64,000 nt of DNA from positions 620,001 to 684,000 of the forward strand of contig NZ_WTYL01000002.1 in the NCBI RefSeq assembly GCF_009828115.1, read 5' to 3'. Origin of the DNA: Allopontixanthobacter sediminis. Lineage in GTDB: Bacteria > Pseudomonadota > Alphaproteobacteria > Sphingomonadales > Sphingomonadaceae. Position 1 is the stretch's first letter. Each line of letters begins with the position of its first letter. This document shows, piece after piece, positions 36,243-43,605 of this stretch. The position numbers and the translations under genes were made by a program. Under the pieces are notes generated by a model that did not search any database, was not told the origin of the DNA, and worked only from the letters and a program-made list of their open reading frames with translations.

Positions 36243-36437
36243 TCAGGTTTGAAATCCGAAGACGGTGTTTTTGAAACTATCCCATTGCGCCTGGACCGGT
36301 TTTCCAGGATCTACGATTTGCGGTCCAGGGTGTGGTGTCGTATCAAGCGGAAGTGCTGCATTTTCGGTACGGCGGTCTAGGTAGTTTAACCTAGATGCGG
36401 GTGCAGGTGTGCTGTTTGCCAGTTTCTCAGCAACGGA
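36243..36437 (-). CDS. Possible small or truncated ORF just upstream of HD-GYP
   Basis: A 64-codon open stretch ending ten bases before the HD-GYP ATG. Its composition looks coding (NYLDRRTENAALPLD, VQAQWDSFKNTVFGFQT) but no normal start codon is visible; the frame begins right after a TGA. It may be the 3' remnant of a gene once coupled to the phosphodiesterase or a small protein with an unusual start. No family recognised. Confidence 0.3.
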   Translation of the reverse strand, partial: SVAEKLANSTPAPASRLNYLDRRTENAALPLDTTPHPGPQIVDPGKPVQAQWDSFKNTVFGFQT

Positions 36438-36728
36438 TCAGCGTATGGCAAACGCGCGATGTTTAGGACTCCCTGAAGTCTCGGAGGGTCAGAGCCGGTT
36501 CAGCGCGCGAACTGCTATCCATAGCTATCACCGCCGCGACGGTTCGTTCCAACACTCAAGAGCTGCCCTGCAGCGGATAATTCGCCTTTGCGGGACGCAC
36601 TTTACCATTCGAAATTTCTGGCTTTATTCGCAATCAAGAGCGGCCCTCGCTTGCTTTCCGGCTAAAATTCCATGCTTCGACTTTGCCTTCGTGAAGCGGG
36701 CAGCACTAACATTCGAATTTATGAAGCG

Positions 36729-36866
36729 TTAGTCGGCTTTAGGCCTTTTTATCTGGCGAGCGGGCCGACCGCCCTTGTTCGCTTCCTCGTTAATCTGCTG
36801 CTGCAGCTCGTCAACATTAGTCTCGAGGATCTTGATCCGATATTGGAGCTTCTGCATTTCGTTCAT
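36729..36866 (-). CDS. Small coiled-coil protein, 45 residues
   Basis: ATG at 36866 preceded by GGAG at seven-base spacing. The product starts MNEMQKLQYRIKILETNVDE, continues as a heptad-patterned helix (LQQQINEEAN) and ends in a basic GGRPARQIKRPKAD tail. Such a short helix with a basic tail could bind a partner or nucleic acid; no family is recognised. It stands alone in an otherwise gene-poor 1.9-kb region. Confidence 0.55.
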   Translation of the reverse strand: MNEMQKLQYRIKILETNVDELQQQINEEANKGGRPARQIKRPKAD

Positions 36867-36928
36867 GTGGTGCTCCTGCTTCCAAAGCCTACGCGGCAAT
36901 CAAAAATCTGAACTGCCGGATCAAAAAG

Positions 36929-36960
36929 TGGCCCCGCCTTTGGAAGACGGGGCCAGGGAT
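36929..36960 (-). terminator. Rho-independent-type terminator, minus strand
   Basis: Stem TGGCCCCG / CGGGGCCA with an 11-base loop; on the minus strand it is followed by ACTTTTTG (36922-36928), which fits termination of a leftward transcript. No protein gene lies immediately upstream on that strand, only the hairpin-rich stretch at 36961-37040. Confidence 0.6.
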
Positions 36961-37040
36961 CGAATGGGACCAACCATTCGGCTCCTCATTACAAGTCCGG
37001 CGCTTGCGTAGTTGTGAACGCGCGTAGGCTCAAACCCTCG
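36961..37040 (-). ncRNA. Candidate small RNA or decayed tRNA-like sequence before the terminator
   Basis: On the minus strand the stretch has a CGCCGGACTTGTAATG segment resembling a tRNA anticodon arm with loop CTTGTAA (Thr-like), then a perfect hairpin CGAATGG-ttggtc-CCATTCG, then ATTCGATCCC, then the terminator. The T and acceptor arms do not fold as a tRNA, so a functional tRNA is rejected. A short terminated RNA or a degenerate tRNA remnant is possible. Confidence 0.3.
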
Positions 37041-37765
37041 TATATTTACGGATGGACCGATTACCGGACTGGAGGTCCGATGCTCGCTGTTTGAAACATG
37101 ATCAGGCGAGGGGACAAGGTCGTTTGCATACAGGATAACTAGGAAGACCTGTCATAGCGGGGGGCAAGTCCCCGGATTGATCGTGTTAGATTGTGGCCCC
37201 AGGTTCTGCAGCGAGCGGCGATGATGTCCAACCGCAATAGGGATTATGACATAGCATTTGCTTCAGTGCGATCCGGCCTGACCGCATCTAGAAAAAGCCA
37301 GGTGCCTAAATTTGGTTTAGAATACCGCCTCAATGGTCAAGCCTTCACGTCACCCATGGCTACGACTTCAAGTTGTTTGTGCCTTGGGTCATGCGTTTCC
37401 ACTTTGCGGCTGCTACGGAAGTTTAACCCGGAGCAAGCGCGTGCAAAAAGATTTTGCGTATTAAGTTTGTGCCTCGAACATTTTCGGGCTCAGATCATGG
37501 GGCAATTATATGAAGCGAGTTCCTGAGCCAGAAAGCCGGCCGGATCCGGACGAGATATTCGCAGTTCGCGACAATCTTGGTGCATGCGACCGAGCCGGTA
37601 TGGGCCCCCCGGGTCGTTTCCTACCCGAATCTTTGTGCTTAGAAATCGACCAATTGCTACAACTCTACGAAGCCGAAATACGGTCTTGGTCGACCATCTC
37701 GGAACTGGAATAGCCGCGTATCATCTTGGTTCTGATCAGAACAAGGCCGCGTTGCAGGCTATCGT
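37041..37765. other. 725-bp gene-poor stretch
   Basis: Only one frame is worth naming: 37510-37713, plus strand, 67 residues (MKRVPEPESRPDPDEIFAVR onward), with GGGG seven bases before the ATG. It is acidic and helical at its end, with no recognised family, and may or may not be expressed. The rest shows no gene, RNA or clear regulatory structure. Confidence 0.3.
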
Positions 37766-38085
37766 GCAACCTAATCTGCTTCTTAGCGGAGGCCATAGGG
37801 CGTAGCGAAGCAGTCCAATGCTTTTGCAGGTCGGCGGCGAACGCCGCCGGTGGTTCGTAGCCAAGGGATGAGTGTGTTCTCTCCCGGTTCTAGTCATCCA
37901 ACCGTGCGGCGATCTCGACCCGGGCATGAGCAACAATGTCTCGTTGAGCAGTTCGTCGCGCATCCGGCCGTTAAAGCTCTCGCATAAGCCGTTCTGCATC
38001 GGCTTGCCCGGCGCGACGTAATGCTGTCTTCACCGACCGCTTTGGCGGCGCTCGATCCGGTGACGTAGGTGATCAGGGTTTTCCG
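37766..38085 (-). pseudogene. IS3 family transposase orfB C-terminal remnant
   Basis: Minus-strand reading gives the end of an IS3 Orf[31 protein letters not shown] (the region of the third catalytic residue, E in ESFNGR), then after a frameshift [20 protein letters not shown]. The first two catalytic aspartates and the N-terminus are absent. It lies 68 bases downstream of the serine hydrolase stop. Confidence 0.82.
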
Positions 38086-38153
38086 TGAATGTCTGCGCTT
38101 GCTTCCTCTCCGCAAGCGCAACTGGAAGTGTCCGAATTTTGCGCCCTTACAAT

Positions 38154-40142
38154 TTACTGTTTCTCCCACACGTATTCGTGCTGGTTGTCGTTGAGGATGA
38201 GCACTCGTTTACTATCCCGCTCACCGATCAGGATGTCCGCACCCCAAAATCCGGGCGAAACCGTAACGAGCGAAATGCTCCCATCCTCGTTAGTTTTTGT
38301 CGCTACTTCAGAGGAGATAGCTGTCGAACGCATCATCAGCTTACCCTCTTCCGAAGTAAGCGAGAGCGGGCCAAGTTCGGAATTGCTATAGCTTCCCAGC
38401 ACCATGGCAACATGTTCGGAGGTTGCCGGCCAGGTCAGTTCGCTGAGCAGCTTTTCACGACTTTCTTCCGAGCGCCTAACGACTGTAGATACGTTCTCGC
38501 CTGCTTCGGCCTTGCCGTCGTATAATACCTCTAGCAGCTTGCGTTTTACCGCCTCGACAAGTGCATATCCGCCATCCGAATTGGTTAGCACAACCGCCCC
38601 CACACCCGCGGATGGGATAGCGAACCAGTTGGACTTGTAGCCGAACATGCTGCCGCCGTGCTGGATAATGCTGACACCTTTGCTAGCGTCCTCTTCGAGC
38701 CCCATACCGTACCATTCTCCGTCGCCAGTTGGCACGTTGCGCGCTCGGCGGGCGAGAAGAGCTTCGGCAGAAACAAGGCGCTCACCGGAGGGGAGCACCC
38801 CCTCGGATAGCTCGTTCTGAACGTAGAGCGCCATGTCGTGGGCCGATGACCAAGCCCCGCCGGCCGGCCGGTAGGGCACTACGGTGTCGTTGTTTCTGGG
38901 ATCAATCGGCTCAACTTCGCCGCGGATATCGACGTCATAAGGTTTGGCCCAATTTCCTGCCATAGCCTCGGCGGCACTGTGCGTGGTGTTGTTCATCCGC
39001 AAGGGGCCGAAAATGCGCTCGTCCATCGCCTTGTCATAAGCCGCGCCCAGTTCCATCTCTGGATAGAGGATATGAGCCCCAAGATAGCCCGCAGCGCTTG
39101 CCATCAAATTGTTGTATTGGAATACCTCGCCGAACCCGCTCGTCGGCTCAGTCGCCGCGAGTTGCACAAAAGTCTCGCTGGCGGGAGTATTAGGATTGGT
39201 ATTGAACAACCATTGCATGTCCTTGCGGGGCAGTCCCGTACAGGCGCAGACGAGGTGTTTCACCATGACCCTGCTGGTAGTCTCGGGACTGCCCAGGCGG
39301 AAATCAGGCATATAATCGGTAACTGGCTTGTCCCAATCGAGCCGACGCTCATCCACTAGGGTGGAGAGCAGCAGCGTCGCCATGCCCTTGGTATTGGAGG
39401 CAATCATGAACAAGGTGTCTTTGTCGACGGGCGCGCCGCTGGCTACGTCCTTCACACCAAGGCCACCTTCGTAAATGATTCGACCTTCGTCGATGAGGGC
39501 TAAACCCACACCCGGTACTTCCAGCGCCGTCATTGCTTCCTTGGCAAAGTTAACCAGCTCGGCAACGCGCACTTCATCTAGATTATGCGAGGCTTTTCCG
39601 GCGAAATTCTCCTTGGTGAAACCAGCAGGCCGCAGGCTCCCGGTGAGCTGGCCAAGTTGACCGCCGCGCTTGGCGAGCGTCGCGAGCGCACCATCGATCA
39701 GTACGACTGTGTACTTATCACCCTGTCTTAAAGCGACTCCTTGCGACACGTGCTTTTCGGCTGGCGCGATATCGTAATTAATAATTCGAGCGCTTTCCCA
39801 GCCATCGCGGCCTGGTGCATCCTGTGCCAAGCGTACCGGCCGGGCAAAACCGGGCATGAAAGAGTTCCACGCCTCCACCACAGCGGCATCCGCATCCGCG
39901 GCGCCCGAGATGGCGAGAAATGCGATCGCAACATCGCCTTCTGGCGCTGTAATGACTGTGGCACCTTTGCGCTGGGTCTGCGTCCAACCTGCAGGGATCA
40001 CTACCAATGCACTGCGTTCAGCGACCTCAACTTGTCGGGCATCGGAGGATGTAGCTGAGTCTGTGGTCGGTTGCGCCGCTAATGGAGCAATGTCGGTTGT
40101 TACGCAAAGTGCAAGAAGACTCGCAGAAAGTAATAGGCGCAT
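38154..40142 (-). CDS. Exported serine hydrolase, beta-lactamase-related, with N-terminal extension
   Basis: 662 residues. Signal peptide ending near LAA-QPTT. An N-terminal domain of about 150 residues precedes the beta-lactamase-like domain, where SxxK is in FMIASNTKGMATL, YxN in VFQYNNLMAS and the HxG-type motif in IIQHGGSMFGYKSNW. A C-terminal beta domain of about 100 residues follows (DUF3471-like position). Class C beta-lactamase relatives of this layout are often esterases or peptidases; no specific substrate can be given. Monocistronic, ATG preceded by GGGAGGAAAA. Confidence 0.88.
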   Translation of the reverse strand: MRLLLSASLLALCVTTDIAPLAAQPTTDSATSSDARQVEVAERSALVVIPAGWTQTQRKGATVITAPEGDVAIAFLAISGAADADAAVVEAWNSFMPGFARPVRLAQDAPGRDGWESARIINYDIAPAEKHVSQGVALRQGDKYTVVLIDGALATLAKRGGQLGQLTGSLRPAGFTKENFAGKASHNLDEVRVAELVNFAKEAMTALEVPGVGLALIDEGRIIYEGGLGVKDVASGAPVDKDTLFMIASNTKGMATLLLSTLVDERRLDWDKPVTDYMPDFRLGSPETTSRVMVKHLVCACTGLPRKDMQWLFNTNPNTPASETFVQLAATEPTSGFGEVFQYNNLMASAAGYLGAHILYPEMELGAAYDKAMDERIFGPLRMNNTTHSAAEAMAGNWAKPYDVDIRGEVEPIDPRNNDTVVPYRPAGGAWSSAHDMALYVQNELSEGVLPSGERLVSAEALLARRARNVPTGDGEWYGMGLEEDASKGVSIIQHGGSMFGYKSNWFAIPSAGVGAVVLTNSDGGYALVEAVKRKLLEVLYDGKAEAGENVSTVVRRSEESREKLLSELTWPATSEHVAMVLGSYSNSELGPLSLTSEEGKLMMRSTAISSEVATKTNEDGSISLVTVSPGFWGADILIGERDSKRVLILNDNQHEYVWEKQ

Positions 40143-40439
40143 AGTTTTCCTCCCGAGATTATCTTCGCTTTAGAGGATGTATTGGTCATCCAGAACTGAA
40201 AAAGTTACATGGAGCCTGCACTCAGCGGTGGGAATGAACTACCCGCCCGCGGCTTTACTGTTGTCCAATGACTGCATTTTCGTTCGCTCGCTTCTGCAAG
40301 AGGGCCTCAAAGTCAGACTGCTCATCACACGAGCCGACCACCGGCATCGATGCGGACGTTGGTGGACGTATATGTCGATGCGATTGCGACCAATTCGCCC
40401 CGTTTAACCGAAATTCAGCGCGGCAAATCGCCGGTTGGC

Positions 40440-40520
40440 TGGATTCGCCGACTAAATGGTAGTTTAGCGGCGAATAGCGCCTTTTCGAAACCCGCCATTC
40501 GTTCATGCGCGAACAATGTG
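40440..40520 (-). repeat. Dispersed ~70-bp element, copy A
   Basis: Core on the plus strand TCGAAACCCGCCATTCGTTC followed by ATG. The same core pattern (CGAAA..GCC.T.CGTTCA) recurs at copies B, C and D in other gaps. The copies are imperfect and extend about 50 bases to the left of the core. Confidence 0.55.
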
Positions 40521-40689
40521 CGATGAATAGTGGTTACGGGGGGCGCGGTTCTTTAAGCATCGGAAGCGGGGTAATAAGCTGATTGGCACGTTTATGCCTT
40601 TAAGACCTACGTTCTCTGAAGCTGAAAAATGACCTCGACCGAAACTTCAAGAGCGTTTGCAAATTTGATAGTAACAACGATTGAATCCA

Positions 40690-40760
40690 CCCCGAAAAAG
40701 CGGCCGTTTAACTGCCAGATCGCTCTTCCGAAACCGGCCATACGTTCATGAAGAAGCATC
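40690..40760 (-). repeat. Dispersed ~70-bp element, copy B
   Basis: Core CCGAAACCGGCCATACGTTC followed by ATGAAG, closest to copy A. Same orientation as A, about 240 bases away. Confidence 0.55.
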
Positions 40761-41008
40761 TCGCAAAAATGGCTGAAATCAGGGGGCGGGCACGTTCATC
40801 GGTGCCACCTTTCCAGATCTGACATAAATGGACGGCAGAATTGGGAGGCGAGAACGTCCCTTGGTCCGGCCGCTTTGCTGGCATCGGTATCGGGCCGGCA
40901 GTGCAGCGGCGGCGAATAAAGTCGATGACGGGAGCAACAGTGCAAGCGCGATAAGCCTGCCCCACAACAGCAGGCTAACTTAAACTGTTTTTAACCCTAA
41001 TCTGCAAT

Positions 41009-43318
41009 ATGTTATCGGTGTTTAAACTGTGTCTGATTATCTGGTGCGTGGTGATCTCACTGTTCTGGGCGTGCGCCCCGGCGCAGGCCCAACAACGCGC
41101 AATCCTTAATCCGTCGTTCGAGTCGAACGACCCGCAAGGACCGGGAGCGGCCAATTTTCAGATTTTATCCAATGGACAGGTCCAGGGCTGGAACGCGACG
41201 ACGGGCGAGATCGAACTGTGGGATACAAATTTCAATAGCGTGCCGTCCTATAATGGCTCCGTCCATGCGGAAATGAATGCCAATGTCCCCGGCGCTTTGT
41301 ACCAGACCATCTGCATGATCAACGGAGAACAAGTTGGTTGGTCATTTGCCCACCGCGCCCGCGCTGGCGGAGCAACCATACAGACCGCTTCGTTCCAGAT
41401 CGCCACTACATCAGGCACCCTGGTCCAAAATCTTGCAACGCAATCATCCACGATAAACAACGTTTGGAACGTCAATACCGGCAGTACCACTTATTCGGGG
41501 CCCTCCGGCCTACAGCGCGTACAGTTCACCACCACCAATCCTGGTTCCTTCGGGAATTTTCTGGACGACATCCGGATAAATCTGAATCCCTTCGTGGAAT
41601 TCAACACCAATGCGTCGAGCGGTGTCGAATCAACAGCCACGGCAAATTTGCCAGCCTTGATAGTCAGCGGTACCTTGTTGACCCCGCGCACTGTCACGGT
41701 CCAGATCACTGGCGGAACGGCGACACGGGGCGCCGATTTTTCCACGCCGGGCGGTGGCGCCACTTTCAGCGTGAACATCCCGGCGGGCATTTACACCAAC
41801 ACCACCGTGCCGCTCGGCATCGTCATCCTAAACGATTCTATCGCCGAAAACAGCGAAACCATCCAAATGGCAATTTTGGCCCAAACGACCTACACCGTGT
41901 CAAATACTGTTAGCTGCGGCGGGGCTGCCACTGCGAGCACAACCTATACGATAACCGATGACGATTCCCCGGTGGTGCTGGCCAAGCAGTGGACCAATGG
42001 AATTGTCGGAAATGCGGTCAGTCTGTCAATCACCGGCGGGGCGCTTTTAACCGCAGGCTCTTCAGTTGTCGGCGGAGCATCAACCAATGCTACTGCAGTG
42101 GCCCTCGCCGGGCAAACGCTGACGCTGACCGAAAGCTATACGACCGGCAGTTCGGCAAACTACAACACTACTCTAGAATGCCGCAAAAACAGCGATAATG
42201 CAGCAGTATCGGTGACCGGAACGGGGCTGAGCCGAACGATCACCATGCCAACTGGCGGTGCAGTAACCTGCACCTACGCGAACACGCGAAGATCGGCGAC
42301 CTTGACCATCCGCAAGCAGTGGACGAACGCGATAGTTCTGGACGCAACAAGCGTTTCCATTACCGGGCTGATCAACAACACCAGCCTAGCAGCCGTAGCA
42401 AATTCCACGAACGAAACCGATTCCGCAACCGCAATAACCGTCTACGCGGCGGAAAGCGGCACGATTTCAGAGATCTGGTCTGTTGGCAATCCGCTCAATT
42501 ATAACGCTACTCTTGCCTGCACCGGCAACAACACGCCGCTCGCCGGAACCACTCTTGTTGTCAATCCAGCCGATACGGCGATTGTATGCACCTTCACCAA
42601 TTCGCGCCGGTCTGCGGTGCTGCAATTGCGGAAGAACTGGGTCAATGCCATCGTCAACAATGCGGTGAGCTTGCCAGCGACAGCAGGGTTCACCAACAAT
42701 ACCGTCGCTTTCGCATCGGTCGCAAACACCACCAATGAGACCGATAGCGGCGCCTCCGTGACTGTTTTTTCCGGTGACGTCGGCACGATCCGCGCCGAAA
42801 CATTCACCGCTGGTAATGCAGCGCTTTACCAGAAGGTGCTCGCTTGCACCGGCGGAACCTTGTCGGGCACCAATGCCTTAACTAACAACACATTGATGAT
42901 AAGTCCTTCCGATGCCGGAACCACGATCGTTTGCACTTATGCAAACGTACGCACCACGCCTCTGACAGTCATCAAATCGAGCGGGGTAGTCGCAGATGGC
43001 ATCAGGCCGACCGATCCCTTGGCGATCCCCGGTGCGACCGTGCGCTATTGCATCCTTATAACCAATCCCGGTGCCACTTCTGCAACTTCCGTAATTGCTA
43101 CGGACATCCTGCCGCTGAACGTAGTCTTGATCGCCGGAACCATGCGAACGGGCACCAGCTGCGAAAGCGCCACAATGGTGGAAGATGCGAATGCCACGGG
43201 CAGCGATGAAAGCGATCCGTTCGGGATGTCCGCCAGCGGATCGACCATCACCGCCACCGCAGCAACCCTCGCCGCCTCTGGCAGCTTCGCGATAGTTTTC
43301 AACGTGATCTTACAGTGA
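41009..43318 (+). CDS. Large exported repeat protein with DUF11-type C-terminus
   Basis: 769 residues. Signal peptide ending PAQA-QQRA. The N-terminal domain of about 170 residues (AILNPSFESNDPQGPGAANF) resembles a carbohydrate-binding jelly roll. A Calx-beta-like segment follows (GTATRGADFSTPGG ... VILNDSIAENSETIQMAI). Then come three tandem repeats of about 100 residues, each opening with KQWTNGIV, KQWTNAIV or KNWVNAIV and closing with CTYANTRRSA, CTFTNSRRSA or CTYANVRTT. The final roughly 115 residues match the C-terminal module of the protein at 24414. It is likely a surface-exposed or secreted stalk-like protein. Nothing enzymatic is visible. Confidence 0.85.
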   Translation: MLSVFKLCLIIWCVVISLFWACAPAQAQQRAILNPSFESNDPQGPGAANFQILSNGQVQGWNATTGEIELWDTNFNSVPSYNGSVHAEMNANVPGALYQTICMINGEQVGWSFAHRARAGGATIQTASFQIATTSGTLVQNLATQSSTINNVWNVNTGSTTYSGPSGLQRVQFTTTNPGSFGNFLDDIRINLNPFVEFNTNASSGVESTATANLPALIVSGTLLTPRTVTVQITGGTATRGADFSTPGGGATFSVNIPAGIYTNTTVPLGIVILNDSIAENSETIQMAILAQTTYTVSNTVSCGGAATASTTYTITDDDSPVVLAKQWTNGIVGNAVSLSITGGALLTAGSSVVGGASTNATAVALAGQTLTLTESYTTGSSANYNTTLECRKNSDNAAVSVTGTGLSRTITMPTGGAVTCTYANTRRSATLTIRKQWTNAIVLDATSVSITGLINNTSLAAVANSTNETDSATAITVYAAESGTISEIWSVGNPLNYNATLACTGNNTPLAGTTLVVNPADTAIVCTFTNSRRSAVLQLRKNWVNAIVNNAVSLPATAGFTNNTVAFASVANTTNETDSGASVTVFSGDVGTIRAETFTAGNAALYQKVLACTGGTLSGTNALTNNTLMISPSDAGTTIVCTYANVRTTPLTVIKSSGVVADGIRPTDPLAIPGATVRYCILITNPGATSATSVIATDILPLNVVLIAGTMRTGTSCESATMVEDANATGSDESDPFGMSASGSTITATAATLAASGSFAIVFNVILQ

Positions 43319-43439
43319 GCGATCCTGCCTCCCCCCCCCTGCAAAAAAGCCGATCTCATGCATCTGAAACGGGACTGCCGGAAGCTGCCGATGGCTTGTC
43401 GTCGACTGAAGACGGAAGTGGGACCGCTTATAGTCAGCC

Positions 43440-43520
43440 TGGTTACTCTCGGTCGGCAAAAGCCGATTAATTGGTGGCGGGTAGCGATCACCGAAAAGGC
43501 TGTAAGTTCGTTCATGATGG
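43440..43520 (-). repeat. Dispersed ~70-bp element, copy C
   Basis: Begins GGTCGGCAAAAGCC on the plus strand and ends CACCGAAAAGGCTGTAAG then TTCGTTCATG. The GGTCGGCAA...CCGAAA...TTCGTTCA frame is shared with copy D. It lies directly upstream of the GGDEF-EAL-PilZ fusion gene. Confidence 0.5.
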
Positions 43521-43605
43521 CGAGGATCTTCTGCTTTTTTACTGTTCGGCAATACCAACTGCTTAACTGACAGGTCTTTAGTGAATAGCGCGCGGGGCCA
43601 CATAA

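Larger units (their letters stand above)
40143..41008. other. 866-bp gap holding two copies of a dispersed element
   Basis: No gene found. Two copies of a degenerate element (cores 40483-40507 and 40726-40750) lie here in the same orientation. The left end carries the promoter of the leftward serine hydrolase and the right end that of the exported protein at 41009. Confidence 0.5.

Noticed and set aside
36929-37040. Possible functional tRNA-Thr (TGT) on the minus strand
   Set aside because: The anticodon-loop context fits, but the T arm and acceptor arm do not pair and CCA is displaced; kept only as a low-confidence RNA candidate.
40580-40605. Sigma-54-type promoter (TTGGCACG...TGCC)
   Set aside because: The spacing between GG and GC is nine, not ten, and no coding region starts at a suitable distance.
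43331-43339. Run of nine C residues as a phase-variation tract
   Set aside because: It lies after the stop of the exported protein and well before the next start, so slippage would not alter either reading frame.
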